A stretch of DNA of 64,000 nt from positions 1-64,000 of the forward strand of contig NZ_BMNW01000002.1 of NCBI RefSeq assembly GCF_014646755.1. Direction: 5' to 3'. The stretch comes from Pseudomonas asuensis (GTDB lineage Bacteria > Pseudomonadota > Gammaproteobacteria > Pseudomonadales > Pseudomonadaceae). Below the pieces are notes generated by a model, which made no database searches, was not told where the DNA came from, and saw nothing but the letters and a program-made list of their open reading frames with translations. Positions 46,898 through 56,300 of the stretch are shown piece after piece (positions within the stretch are counted from its first letter, which is position 1; every line of letters starts with the position of its first letter). The translations under genes and the position numbers were made by a program.

Positions 46898-47986
46898 ATG
46901 AACGACAACACTCTTCATATCCCAGTTGGGGAAAAACTCCAGAAAGTCCTGTCCCGTATGGGCGTAGGTTCTCGTCGTGATGTAGAGGCCTGGATTGCTG
47001 AAGGCCGTATTCAAGTAAACGGTAATGTCGCAACGCTTGGGCAGCGTGTTACGCCCCAGGATGCTATAGCCGTAGACGGTCGCGTCCTACGTCGCGAAGA
47101 GGCTATGGAAAATGTTCGCCGTGTGCTGATTTACAACAAGCCAGAAGGCGAGGTCTGTACCCGTGATGACCCCGAAGGCCGACCCACTGTATTTGACCGA
47201 TTGCCACGGTTGAGAGGGGGACGTTGGATTAATATTGGGCGTCTGGATATCAATACGACAGGCCTGCTTCTGTTCACGACTGATGGTGAGTTGGCTAACC
47301 GCCTGATGCATCCGTCTTATCAGATGGACCGTGAATACGCGGTACGAGTCAGGGGCGAAGTTGATGAGGCCATGATGGAGCGCCTCAAAACCGGCGTCAT
47401 GCTGGAAGATGGTCCTGCACGTTTTACCGATATTCAGCAGGCGCCTAATGGCGATGGTTTCAATCATTGGTTCCATTGTGTGGTAATGGAAGGGCGTAAC
47501 CGTGAGGTTCGTCGTTTATGGGAATCTCAAGGTGTGCTGGTTAGCCGTCTGAAGCGAGTGCGTTTTGGCCCGGTTTTCCTCACGGCTGAGCTATCCATGG
47601 GACGCTGGCGCGAGATGACTCAAGGCGAGATCAATATCCTCAGCGCAGAAGTGGGTCTTGCACCTGTTGAGTTGCCTCCTGTGACCACAAAGGACCGTGA
47701 AAAGCTTGAGCGGATGCAGCGTAAGTCTGGCAAGCCGGTCGAAGCCGGTCGTGGCGGGCGTGGCGACAAGCGCTCCGGCAAGCCACAGGGCGAGGGCCGT
47801 CGTGGTGGTACACCACTGGCTGAGCGTCCTTCAGAGAGCGGACGTAAGCGCACGGTACGTACCGAGGGCTCATCTGGTGACGAAGGGCGCCGCGAGCGCG
47901 CTGCACCTGCCCAACGCCGTAATGGCCCTGCCCGTGAAGGTCAGCGTCCTGGTTTTGGTAGTAACAACAATCGCGGTAAGCGTTAA
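46898..47986 (+). CDS. rluB: 23S rRNA pseudouridine 2605 synthase
   Basis: RluB modifies U2605 of 23S rRNA. It is 362 aa: an S4 RNA-binding domain (residues about 10-55), the RsuA-type catalytic domain with Asp in GRLDINTTGLLLFT near residue 115, and a long basic Arg/Gly-rich C-terminal tail from about residue 255 that is common in pseudomonads. The upstream 170-base gap contains its promoter. A terminator follows at 48003. Confidence 0.93.
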   Translation: MNDNTLHIPVGEKLQKVLSRMGVGSRRDVEAWIAEGRIQVNGNVATLGQRVTPQDAIAVDGRVLRREEAMENVRRVLIYNKPEGEVCTRDDPEGRPTVFDRLPRLRGGRWINIGRLDINTTGLLLFTTDGELANRLMHPSYQMDREYAVRVRGEVDEAMMERLKTGVMLEDGPARFTDIQQAPNGDGFNHWFHCVVMEGRNREVRRLWESQGVLVSRLKRVRFGPVFLTAELSMGRWREMTQGEINILSAEVGLAPVELPPVTTKDREKLERMQRKSGKPVEAGRGGRGDKRSGKPQGEGRRGGTPLAERPSESGRKRTVRTEGSSGDEGRRERAAPAQRRNGPAREGQRPGFGSNNNRGKR

Positions 47987-48002
47987 GCGTTTATTGGCAC
48001 TG

Positions 48003-48034
48003 AAACGGCTCGCCTAGGCGGGCCGTTTTTATAT
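48003..48034. terminator. Terminator downstream of rluB
   Basis: A 12-bp stem with one wobble and a TA loop (48003-48014 with 48017-48028) is followed by T-rich sequence. It lies between convergent rluB and benE. Confidence 0.85.
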
Positions 48035-48056
48035 AGCGTGTACGCGGTCATATTTC

Positions 48057-49244
48057 TCAAGCAGCCTTTTTCCAGTTCAGGATTACCTGGGTGATCAGGC
48101 CGGCGATCAACCCCCAGAAGGCAGACCCGATGCCCAGCAGTGTCATGCCGGAGGCTGTTACAAGAAAGGTGATAAGGGCGGCTTCACGCTGCTTGAGATC
48201 GCTCATGGCACTGCTAAGGCCATTCATGATCGACCCTAGCAGTGCAAGTGCTGCAATGGACAGCACCAACTCTTTGGGAAGTGCAGCAAATAAGGCTGCC
48301 AATGTCGCGCCAAATGTGCCGGCTATACCGTAGAACAGACCACACCATACTGCTGCCGTGTAACGCTTCTGGGGCGCCTCGTGAGCCTCAGGTCCGGTAC
48401 AGATAGCTGCGCTGATTGCAGCTAAATTAATTCCATGGGAGCCAAAAGGCGCCAATACCAGCGAAGCGATGCCAGTGACAGATATCAGAGGCGAAGCAGG
48501 CGTCTGGTAACCATTGGTTCGCAGTATGGCAATGCCTGGCATGTTTTGAGAGGCCATGGCGACGATAAAGAGAGGGATGCTTATGCTGATGGCGGCGGCC
48601 AGGGAAAAGGAGGGCGCAGTCCAGACGGGCACAGCCAGCTGCAGGTGGAAATGCTCGAAGTGCAGCAGGCCTAGCGCGGCAGCAATCATTACTCCAACGG
48701 CCAGGGTGGCCAACACGGCATAACGGGGAGACTTTCGCTTGGTCAGCAAATAGGTCAGGAACATGGCGATGACCAGTAATGGCTGCTGCTCTGTAGCTGA
48801 GCAAATCTCGATACCGATACGAAAAAGAATGCCTGCCAGCAGCGCGGCAGCCAGTGCAGCAGGAACCTTACGCATGAGGCGCTCAAAGCTGCCAGTCAAT
48901 CCACACAGTGCCATGAGTACGGCGCATAGCATGAATGCACCGATTGCTTCACTATAAGGCACGTGCGGCAGACTGGTCATCAACAGGGCTGCGCCGGGGG
49001 TTGACCATGCAATCACAATAGGTGCCCTGAAACGTAGCGATAGGGCGATGGTGGTAATGGCCATTCCAATAGAAAGCGCCCAGATCCAGGAGGAAATCTG
49101 TTCGGTGCTCAACCCGGCATTCTGGCCTGCCTGGAACATCAGGACCAATGAGCTGGTGTAGCCAACGAGCATAGCGACGAAGCCCGCCATGATAGCGGCA
49201 GGTGATGTATCAGCAAGAGGGCGCAAGGTAGTAGATACAGTCAT
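48057..49244 (-). CDS. benE: Benzoate transporter, BenE family
   Basis: Proton-coupled benzoate importer family, 395 aa, about 12 helices. Conserved segments are MAGFVAMLVGYTSSLVLMFQ near the N-terminus, WSTPGAALL near 80, and PFGSHGINLAAISAAICTGPEAH near 270. The start is ATG 49244; an upstream in-frame extension is unsupported. It is 10 nt downstream of the LysE stop on the same strand. No benzoate degradation genes are in the window, so the substrate is inferred from the family. Confidence 0.88.
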   Translation of the reverse strand: MTVSTTLRPLADTSPAAIMAGFVAMLVGYTSSLVLMFQAGQNAGLSTEQISSWIWALSIGMAITTIALSLRFRAPIVIAWSTPGAALLMTSLPHVPYSEAIGAFMLCAVLMALCGLTGSFERLMRKVPAALAAALLAGILFRIGIEICSATEQQPLLVIAMFLTYLLTKRKSPRYAVLATLAVGVMIAAALGLLHFEHFHLQLAVPVWTAPSFSLAAAISISIPLFIVAMASQNMPGIAILRTNGYQTPASPLISVTGIASLVLAPFGSHGINLAAISAAICTGPEAHEAPQKRYTAAVWCGLFYGIAGTFGATLAALFAALPKELVLSIAALALLGSIMNGLSSAMSDLKQREAALITFLVTASGMTLLGIGSAFWGLIAGLITQVILNWKKAA

Positions 49245-49254
49245 GGAACAGGCT

Positions 49255-49857
49255 TCAATGGGTAGACAGTAGAATTGGATATAGGGAAATAACAAGCAGA
49301 GCGGCCATCGTCCAATTGAATACACGTAACCGCATCGGGCTATTCAACAGCGTACGCAATGCCATGCCAAATAAGGTCCAGAGGCTGACGCTGGGCAGAT
49401 TGATGAGCGCAAACAGCATCGCAATCAGTAGCAGGTTGCTGTTGAAGTTTTGAACAGGCAAATAGGTTGTGACGGCACCAATAGCCATCACCCACGCTTT
49501 GGGATTAACCCATTGAAATGCCGCTGCCTGGAAAAAGCCAAACGGTTTTCCAGACGCTTGTTTAGGCGTCGGAGGCGCAGCATTAGCAATCTTCCAAGCC
49601 AGGTATAACAGGTAAGCAGTAGCGACTACTTTTAGTACCGTATGCAGTGAAGGATACAGACTGAACAGCTGTCCAAGTCCTAGTCCCATGGTAACTACCA
49701 TCACCATATGCCCAAGGCTTATGCCAAACATATGTGGAAGTGTGCGGCGAAAACCATAGTTGACCCCTGACGCAAGCAGCATCATGTTGTTTGGGCCAGG
49801 CGTTGCAGAAGACACAAAAGCAAAGAGCACAAAGGCGGTGAGTAGTTCGGCGGTCAT
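49255..49857 (-). CDS. LysE/RhtB-family amino-acid exporter
   Basis: A 200-aa, six-helix permease with the LysE family signature ATPGPNNMMLLASGVNYG near residues 19-36, and WVNPKAWVMAIGA near 115-127. The family exports amino acids or their derivatives; the substrate is not evident. An AAGGA ribosome binding site precedes the ATG 49857. benE follows at 10 nt. A MarR regulator lies upstream on the same strand (120 nt apart). Confidence 0.85.
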   Translation of the reverse strand: MTAELLTAFVLFAFVSSATPGPNNMMLLASGVNYGFRRTLPHMFGISLGHMVMVVTMGLGLGQLFSLYPSLHTVLKVVATAYLLYLAWKIANAAPPTPKQASGKPFGFFQAAAFQWVNPKAWVMAIGAVTTYLPVQNFNSNLLLIAMLFALINLPSVSLWTLFGMALRTLLNSPMRLRVFNWTMAALLVISLYPILLSTH

Positions 49858-49978
49858 GGCTGGACGTCCTTTTTTTCCAGCATAAACAGCCTATTGGCTG
49901 ACGTACCGATACACCCATGCGGAGAAGGGACCGTACAGTCGGCTCAACTGAGGTATGAGATAAACCGATGTCTGGCGC

Positions 49979-50449
49979 TTAAGTAGATTTACCTTGCCTG
50001 CCTGGTTCGCGCTGCCGTTTCTGGCCTGCCAATGTCTGGTTGATCTTCATCCATCCCTCGACTGCGGCTTCTCCTGCCTCATCAAAGGCACGCTGTAACA
50101 GCCTGACCTGTTCGCGGCGCAACACCTGCTCCAGCCTCGTACCATGAGGTGTTAATCGTAGTCTGCGCTTACGCTTGTCCTCCAAATCGGACTCAACCAC
50201 AATCATATCTTTCTCTAGCAGTTGGCGAAGAGGCGGGTTAGCCGCCTGTTTGGTGACGCCCAAAGCCTCCAGCAAATCCTTGTGGCTGATGCCTGGTGAG
50301 CCAGCAATGAAAAAAAGAATACGCTGATGTACACGGCCTAGCCCACGACGTAACAGCATCTCGTCGGCTTTGGCAGTAAATGCCTGATAACCAAAAAAGA
50401 ATGATTGCATCGCCTGTCGTTGGGCTACAGTATTTTTTAGGTCAAGCAT
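49979..50449 (-). CDS. MarR-family transcriptional regulator
   Basis: A 156-aa winged helix regulator. The wHTH (residues about 40-100) includes ISHKDLLEALGVTKQAANPPLRQLLEK and DLEDKRKRRLRLTPHG. It is divergent from a PLP-dependent aminotransferase (80 nt) and upstream of LysE/benE. It may control one or both, but no operator has been identified. Confidence 0.87.
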   Translation of the reverse strand: MLDLKNTVAQRQAMQSFFFGYQAFTAKADEMLLRRGLGRVHQRILFFIAGSPGISHKDLLEALGVTKQAANPPLRQLLEKDMIVVESDLEDKRKRRLRLTPHGTRLEQVLRREQVRLLQRAFDEAGEAAVEGWMKINQTLAGQKRQREPGRQGKST

Positions 50450-50529
50450 ATTGACGCTTCTATCCGGTTCAGCGTAGTTTCGGTCAAGCAGTTTGACTCA
50501 TTCTCCGACCGCTGACTACTGGTGCTTCC

Positions 50530-51687
50530 ATGGCTTTCTCCGAACGCGTTACCCGTCTAAAAAGCAGTCTAATTCGTGAAATTCTGGCAGCGGCGCAGCG
50601 TCCGGAGGTGATGTCCTTTGCAGGCGGCCTGCCTGCTCAAGAAATGTTACCCCGTGTGGAATGGGATGCGCTGCCTACACATCTGGGACAGTATGGAACA
50701 AGCGAAGGAGAGCCGGAGCTGCGCGAAGCCATTGCCGCCCAGGCGAGGGCATTAGGCGTTGCGTGTGATGCCAGCCAGGTATTGATTACGGCAGGCTCGC
50801 AGCAGGCGTTAGATCTGGCCGCCAAACTCTATATCGATCAGGGTACCCAGGTGCTGCTGGAGGGACCTAGCTATCTGGCAGCGTTACAAAGCTTTCAGTT
50901 CTTTGGTGCGGACTGCCTTACCGTTCCGCTAACGGCCGAAGGCCTGGACATTCAGGCGCTGCGCCAGTGTCTAGAGGCCAACAAGCCTGCCTTTGCTTAC
51001 CTGATTCCTACCTTTCAGAACCCATCCGGTGTTCGTTATACCGAGGCCTGCCGCGACGAAGTAGCTGCCTTAATGGATGAGTTCAACGTCACATTGATCG
51101 AGGATGAGCCCTATCGCGAGCTGATCTTTGATGATGCGCCGGCTACGCCTATCATTAGCCGTTTAAAGAGGACCAGCTGGATCTACACCGGTACGGTTTC
51201 CAAAACTCTCTTGCCCGGGCTGCGCGTGGGGTATCTGATTGCCTCTCCCGACCTGTACCCTTATCTGCTTCGCCTTAAGCAGGCAGCTGACCTGCATACG
51301 AACCGCATTGGTCAATGGCAGGCGTTACAGTGGATTGGTACTCCTCGTTATCAGACGCATCTTCAGGAGCTGCGTGATTTCTATCGAGTCCGTCGCGATG
51401 CCTTCCAGGCGGCGTTGGTTCGTCACTTCGGTGAGTTAGCCGATTGGAATCAACCCCAGGGAGGCCTGTTTTTCTGGCTGACCCTTCGTCAACCAATCGA
51501 TACCCGCTTGTTGCTGGAACCCGCTTTGGCTCAAGATGTGGCCTTCATGCCAGGGGAGCCGTTCTTTAGCGACCCGGAAAACAATATTGGCCGCTTGCGC
51601 CTCAACTTCAGCCATGTGGCACCCGAGCGTGTGGATGAAGGGTTGAGTCGTTTGGCCAGCGTCATAAAGGCCGCTCAGGCCTTGTAA
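50530..51687 (+). CDS. PLP-dependent aminotransferase (class I/II, MocR-like fold)
   Basis: A 385-aa aminotransferase resembling 2-aminoadipate/valine-pyruvate type enzymes. PLP lysine is in the GTVSKTLLPGLRVG motif near residue 225, and FQNPSGVRYT and EDEPYREL motifs bind cofactor. No DNA-binding domain is present. It is divergent from the MarR gene and followed 15 nt later by a GST. Substrate is uncertain. Confidence 0.85.
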   Translation: MAFSERVTRLKSSLIREILAAAQRPEVMSFAGGLPAQEMLPRVEWDALPTHLGQYGTSEGEPELREAIAAQARALGVACDASQVLITAGSQQALDLAAKLYIDQGTQVLLEGPSYLAALQSFQFFGADCLTVPLTAEGLDIQALRQCLEANKPAFAYLIPTFQNPSGVRYTEACRDEVAALMDEFNVTLIEDEPYRELIFDDAPATPIISRLKRTSWIYTGTVSKTLLPGLRVGYLIASPDLYPYLLRLKQAADLHTNRIGQWQALQWIGTPRYQTHLQELRDFYRVRRDAFQAALVRHFGELADWNQPQGGLFFWLTLRQPIDTRLLLEPALAQDVAFMPGEPFFSDPENNIGRLRLNFSHVAPERVDEGLSRLASVIKAAQAL

Positions 51688-51702
51688 TGAAAGGAGATCA
51701 TT

Positions 51703-52305
51703 ATGTACCGGATTTATGGAGACCAGCGTTCCGGCAATTGCTACAAGGTCAAGTTGATGATGGCCTTGCGCGGATTTGCTTATGAGTGGGTTGATGTAGA
51801 TATTCTGAAAGGCGAGACACACTCTCCAGAATTTCTTGCAAAAAACCCTAACGGCAAAATTCCAGTGCTTGAATTGGATGACGGCTCATACCTGTGGGAA
51901 TCCAACGCCATTTTGAATTATCTGGCTGACGGCAGCACCTTTTTACCTCAGGAGCCACGCCTTAGAACACATGTTCTCCAGTGGCAGTTCTTCGAACAGT
52001 ACAGCCATGAACCCTATGTAGCCGTGGCGCGGTTTATCCAGTTCTATCTTGATATGCCTGAAGAGCGACGTGCCGAACATACCAGCTGCCTCAAGCAAGG
52101 TTACAAAGCGCTGAACGTAATGGAGCAACAACTTACGCAGACACCGTATCTGGTAGGTGATACCTATTCCATTGCTGATATTGCCTTGTATGCCTACACC
52201 CATGTAGCCAATGAGGGCGGGTTCGATTTGTCTCGTTATCCTGCCATTAACGCTTGGCTGGAGCGTATTGCGGGTCACCCGCAGCATGTAGGCATGTATG
52301 ATTAA
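51703..52305 (+). CDS. Glutathione S-transferase
   Basis: A 200-aa GST. The N-terminal thioredoxin-like domain begins YRIYGDQRSGNCYKVKLMMA, with cis-Pro in KIPVLELDDG near residue 50. The C-terminal helical domain contains SIADIALYAYTHV, an N-capping box typical of GSTs. AAGGAG precedes the ATG, and the preceding aminotransferase is cotranscribed. A strong terminator follows. Confidence 0.9.
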   Translation: MYRIYGDQRSGNCYKVKLMMALRGFAYEWVDVDILKGETHSPEFLAKNPNGKIPVLELDDGSYLWESNAILNYLADGSTFLPQEPRLRTHVLQWQFFEQYSHEPYVAVARFIQFYLDMPEERRAEHTSCLKQGYKALNVMEQQLTQTPYLVGDTYSIADIALYAYTHVANEGGFDLSRYPAINAWLERIAGHPQHVGMYD

Positions 52306-52313
52306 GTAACGAT

Positions 52314-52351
52314 AAATAAAAAGGCCGCTTTTGAAAGCGGCCTTTTTATTT
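52314..52351. terminator. Bidirectional terminator, GST / galE
   Basis: A 17-bp perfect stem (52314-52330 with 52335-52351) with a 4-nt loop has A5 on the left and T5 on the right, between convergent genes. Confidence 0.9.
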
Positions 52352-52356
52352 GATTA

Positions 52357-53466
52357 TTAAACCGAAGCGTTGGCTGAAGTATTTATCCGGCTTCCGTTAG
52401 TGCCCATAAGCGGTTTTGCTGGAATCTGCTTGATGGACTTCTTAACGGTATCCGTAATGCGATAGCCGTTTGGATTTTGCGACTGCCAGCGCCAGGCATC
52501 AGCGATCATTTGAGTCAAGCTGCGCTCTGCCTTCCACCCCAGCTCCTGTTCAGCTTTGTGGGGATCGGCCCAGCATGCAGCGACATCCCCCTCGCGGCGG
52601 GGAGCCAGGCGATAAGGAAGCTGCATCTGCGCAACTTCTTCAAATACTCGGACCAACTCAAGGACAGAATAGCCATGCCCAGTACCCAGGTTCCATACAT
52701 GGGCGCCTTTTACGCTGTGTAGTTTGCGTAAGGCTAACAGGTGCCCTTTAGCCAGGTCGACCACATGAATGTAGTCACGTATCCCGGTACCGTCTGGGGT
52801 AGGGTAGTCCGAGCCATAGATGTTCAAGCGCTCCAGTCTGCCTATTGCGACCTGCGTAATGTATGGCAACAGATTGTTGGGTATACCGCTAGGGTCCTCA
52901 CCAATCATGCCAGACTCATGGGCACCGATTGGGTTGAAGTAGCGCAGCAGAGCAATAGACCAACGGGGATCTGCAGCGGCTAAATCGCGTAACAGGTTTT
53001 CAACCATCAGCTTGGATTGGCCGTAGGGATTGGTCGGTATACCTGTAGGTGCCTGTTCGCTAATAGGCACTGTTTCCGGCGTGCCATATACAGTTGCTGA
53101 TGAGCTGAATACCAGCTTGAAAACACCCGCATCAGCCATGGCTTGGCAAAGCGTAAGGCTGCCGCCCACGTTGTTATCGTAATAGCTCAGTGGGTGTCTG
53201 ACACTTTCGCCTACCGCCTTGAGTCCTGCAAAATGCAGAACGGCTTCGATGGGATATTGTGCAAACAGAGCATCCAACTGCGCACGTCGGCGTATGTCAC
53301 CTTTGACAAAGTGCACACTACGACCAGCTAGTCGCTCGACCCGTTGTAATGCTACACGTGAACTGTTGCACAGGTTATCCAATACAAGAACGTCTTGCCC
53401 TGACAATAACAGCTCCAAAACAGCATGCGACCCGATATAACCAGCGCCCCCAGTCACAAGAATCAT
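52357..53466 (-). CDS. galE: UDP-glucose 4-epimerase
   Basis: GalE interconverts UDP-glucose and UDP-galactose. ATG 53466 gives 369 aa (a GTG two codons upstream is in frame); TGGAGC lies upstream. NAD-binding motif TGGAGYIGSH, catalytic Y-x3-K in NPYGQSKLMVE, and SSSATVYG are present. A C-terminal extension of about 30 residues is beyond the usual ~338 aa. It is divergent from the glycosyltransferase operon and would supply UDP-galactose for UDP-galactopyranose mutase. Confidence 0.93.
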   Translation of the reverse strand: MILVTGGAGYIGSHAVLELLLSGQDVLVLDNLCNSSRVALQRVERLAGRSVHFVKGDIRRRAQLDALFAQYPIEAVLHFAGLKAVGESVRHPLSYYDNNVGGSLTLCQAMADAGVFKLVFSSSATVYGTPETVPISEQAPTGIPTNPYGQSKLMVENLLRDLAAADPRWSIALLRYFNPIGAHESGMIGEDPSGIPNNLLPYITQVAIGRLERLNIYGSDYPTPDGTGIRDYIHVVDLAKGHLLALRKLHSVKGAHVWNLGTGHGYSVLELVRVFEEVAQMQLPYRLAPRREGDVAACWADPHKAEQELGWKAERSLTQMIADAWRWQSQNPNGYRITDTVKKSIKQIPAKPLMGTNGSRINTSANASV

Positions 53467-53898
53467 CGTCACGCTCCATTGATCTAGTCGTATTACAAAT
53501 TACCCCGACACAGCGAAGCGCTGAACGAAGTTCAGCGGCCTATTCGAAGCGGCAAACAGGAAAGGACGTGCATAAAAACATGTACGCATATAGCCAGACC
53601 CAGAGATATGACGACTAGTTCCTAAACGAGCAAGGTATCTGTAAAAAAGCTTGTATCGACGAAAGGGTTGGAACTGGGCTTGCTCGAAGCCGGTCTCACC
53701 GCCCAGTAAGTTTGGGTATATAACGTAATTTGAACGCTGGGTGTTCTGCTTTGCTCACTCGGCTTTAAGCGTTTTAAATGCCCTACGGGTTTAGCTCTTG
53801 AAGAGAGAGATTTAGGTCTTTCGAGTAGGAAAAGCATAGAACTCGATTCCTGTTGTACGAGTTTTTGACTTGGTCATATACGCGTTAAGGAGTAATCG
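53467..53898. promoter_or_regulatory. Long divergent intergenic region, galE / glycan operon
   Basis: These 432 bases must carry promoters for galE and the four-gene glycan operon. I see a small hairpin (53519-53526 with 53530-53537, GAA loop) and otherwise no strong structure or convincing gene; the short ORF that can be read at 53622-53837 lacks a ribosome binding site and family similarity. Confidence 0.5.
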
Positions 53899-55089
53899 AT
53901 GAGCTGGGCTGGACCCTTTCAATACGAAATCGGCAAGTCAAGGCGGTCATCCGGGACAGCAGCGGATTTTGATGCATCGGGTAGGGAAAATTTGCCTACT
54001 CTTATCTGTCTTTCTCATCTTCGCTGGAATTTTGTTTACCAGCGGCCTCAACACCTGATGTCCCGCTTTGCGCGTGATTACAACGTGCTGTTTTTTGAAG
54101 AGCCGTTGCCATCGGATGAGCCCAATCCCTGGTTAGAAGAAATCGAAGCCGATCTTGGTGTTACCCGTTTGGTCCCCCGGCTGCCTGCCGATATACACGG
54201 CGAAGCGGCTGAAGCCGTATTGAAACGCTTACTCGACAGATACCTTGAAGAGGCATCGATCGAAGAGGCTGTTCTCTGGTACTACACACCGATGAGTTGG
54301 CCGTTCAGCCACCATTTAAGGTCTACGCTTACCGTGTACGACTGCATGGATGAGCTTTCAGCTTTCCGAGGTGCTCCTCCAGAAATGCTTGAGCGTGAAC
54401 GGCTCCTGCTTGAAAAGGCCGATGTCGTGTTTACCGGCGGTTATAGCCTGTATGAAGCCAAGCGCGAGCGCCATCGCAATGCTCATCCTTTTCCCAGCAG
54501 TGTAGACATTGCTCATTTCGCTCAGGCCCGCACTGAGCAGACCGACCCTGATGATCAGAATGGCATACCGCATCCACGCTTAGGCTTTTATGGCGTAATT
54601 GATGAGCGTCTGGATATCGACCTGCTGGCCGATGTTGCACGCCAGCGTCCTGATTGGCATATCGTGTTGATTGGTCCTGTCGTTAAGATTGATCCCAGCA
54701 ACTTGCCGAAGCTCGACAATATTCATCTCTTGGGCGGCAAGGTGTATGACGAATTGCCTCATTACTTGTCAGGCTGGGATGTTGCCATCATGCCATTTGC
54801 CTTGAACGAGTCGACCCGGTTCATCAGTCCTACCAAAACCCCTGAATATTTGGCAGGTGGCAAGCCTGTCGTATCGACTCCTATTACTGATGTAGTACGC
54901 ACCTATGGAGAGTCAGGCATCGTTCGAATTGCTGAGAATGCCGATACGTTCATCAAAGCTGTAGAGGCCTCGCTGGTAGACGCTCAGGACCGCGAAGGTC
55001 TTTTAAAAAAGGCGGACTCTATATTGGGTGAAATGTCGTGGGATGCCACTTGGCAAGGCATGACGGAGCAAATGAAATGCGCACGATAA
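53899..55089 (+). CDS. Glycosyltransferase, GT-B fold
   Basis: 396-aa GT-B family glycosyltransferase with no signal peptide or membrane helix. The N-terminal domain carries SHLRWNFVYQRPQHLMSRFA near residue 40, and the C-terminal nucleotide-sugar site is PTKTPEYLAGGKPVV near 310. An AAGGAG ribosome binding site precedes the ATG. It starts the glf operon and probably transfers galactofuranose, but donor and acceptor are inferred. Confidence 0.85.
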   Translation: MSWAGPFQYEIGKSRRSSGTAADFDASGRENLPTLICLSHLRWNFVYQRPQHLMSRFARDYNVLFFEEPLPSDEPNPWLEEIEADLGVTRLVPRLPADIHGEAAEAVLKRLLDRYLEEASIEEAVLWYYTPMSWPFSHHLRSTLTVYDCMDELSAFRGAPPEMLERERLLLEKADVVFTGGYSLYEAKRERHRNAHPFPSSVDIAHFAQARTEQTDPDDQNGIPHPRLGFYGVIDERLDIDLLADVARQRPDWHIVLIGPVVKIDPSNLPKLDNIHLLGGKVYDELPHYLSGWDVAIMPFALNESTRFISPTKTPEYLAGGKPVVSTPITDVVRTYGESGIVRIAENADTFIKAVEASLVDAQDREGLLKKADSILGEMSWDATWQGMTEQMKCAR

Positions 55090-55103
55090 ACGAGGAGGAA
55101 GCC

Positions 55104-56282
55104 ATGTCTGCAGGCGTAGGTAGTTCAAATGAGTCTCCACGACGCGGGTTCGATTACCTGATCGTAGGCGCTGGGTTCGCTGGTAGTGTGTTGGCTGAGC
55201 GTTTGGCCGTAGGGCTCAACAAGCGTGTTCTGATTGTGGATCGTCGCCCTCACATTGCGGGTAATGCCTACGACCATTATGACGAGGCCGGTGTACTCAT
55301 TCACCGCTATGGCCCACACATCTTCCACACCAATTCTCAGCGAATTGTGGACTATCTTTCACGGTTTACCGAGTGGCGTACCTATGAGCATCGGGTGTTG
55401 GCTTATGTTGATGATCAACTAGTCCCAATTCCGATCAACCGTACTACGGTAAATGCACTGTATGGCCTTGACTTGAAAACTGACGAAGAGGCCGAAAGCT
55501 TTCTGAAAAGTCGAGCCGAACCGGTAGAGCCCATTCGAACATCCGAGGATGTGGTCATCAACCAAGTAGGTCGGGAGCTTTACGAGAAATTTTTCCGTGG
55601 CTACACCCGTAAGCAGTGGGGGCTTGATCCTTCCCAGCTAGACAAGTCTGTTACCTCCCGTGTGCCGACGCGTACAAACACGGATGATCGTTATTTTGGA
55701 GATACCTTCCAGATCATGCCGTTGCATGGCTTTACCCGTATGTTCGAAAAGATGCTGAATCATCCGAACATCAAGGTAATGCTAAATGCTGACTATCGAG
55801 AAATTCGTGACGAAGTCCAGTTTGAGCATCTGATCTATACCGGACCGGTCGATGAATATTTTGACTATTGCTACGGAAAGTTGCCGTATCGCTCGCTTAA
55901 GTTCCGTCACGAGACAGTTAACTCTGCGCAGTTCCAACCAGTAGCGGTGGTCAATTATCCCTCTGAGGATGTGCCCTATACGCGTATCAGTGAGTACAAG
56001 CACCTCACTGGTCAAGAGCACCTAAAGACCAGCGTGACCTACGAATATCCGTCGGCAGAAGGGGACCCCTATTACCCCATTCCGAGACCAGAGAATGCTG
56101 AGCTCTATAAACGTTATCAGGAGCTCGCGAATTCCACGCCGAATGTGACCTTCCTGGGTCGCCTGGGAACGTACAAGTACTACAACATGGATCAGGTAGT
56201 TGGGCAGGCGCTGACAGCCTACAAGCGTATTGCTGAGTCCGAAGGCGTTATTGAGGACGCTGCTGAAGTATCAGCAGTCTAA
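55104..56282 (+). CDS. glf: UDP-galactopyranose mutase
   Basis: Flavoenzyme that converts UDP-galactopyranose to UDP-galactofuranose. ATG 55104 follows a perfect GAGGAGG ribosome binding site and gives 392 aa; the longer ORF overlaps the upstream glycosyltransferase. The FAD Rossmann motif is YLIVGAGFAGSVLAERLA. Other Glf segments include RPHIAGNAYDHYDEAG, GPHIFHTNS, and RKQWGLDPSQLD. It is 14 nt after the glycosyltransferase. Confidence 0.93.
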   Translation: MSAGVGSSNESPRRGFDYLIVGAGFAGSVLAERLAVGLNKRVLIVDRRPHIAGNAYDHYDEAGVLIHRYGPHIFHTNSQRIVDYLSRFTEWRTYEHRVLAYVDDQLVPIPINRTTVNALYGLDLKTDEEAESFLKSRAEPVEPIRTSEDVVINQVGRELYEKFFRGYTRKQWGLDPSQLDKSVTSRVPTRTNTDDRYFGDTFQIMPLHGFTRMFEKMLNHPNIKVMLNADYREIRDEVQFEHLIYTGPVDEYFDYCYGKLPYRSLKFRHETVNSAQFQPVAVVNYPSEDVPYTRISEYKHLTGQEHLKTSVTYEYPSAEGDPYYPIPRPENAELYKRYQELANSTPNVTFLGRLGTYKYYNMDQVVGQALTAYKRIAESEGVIEDAAEVSAV

Positions 56283-56300
56283 AGACTGGAGTACATCACG

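Noticed and set aside
53622-53837. Minus-strand 71-aa reading frame in the long galE/glycan gap
   Set aside because: No ribosome binding site, no recognisable family and a composition unlike a real gene.
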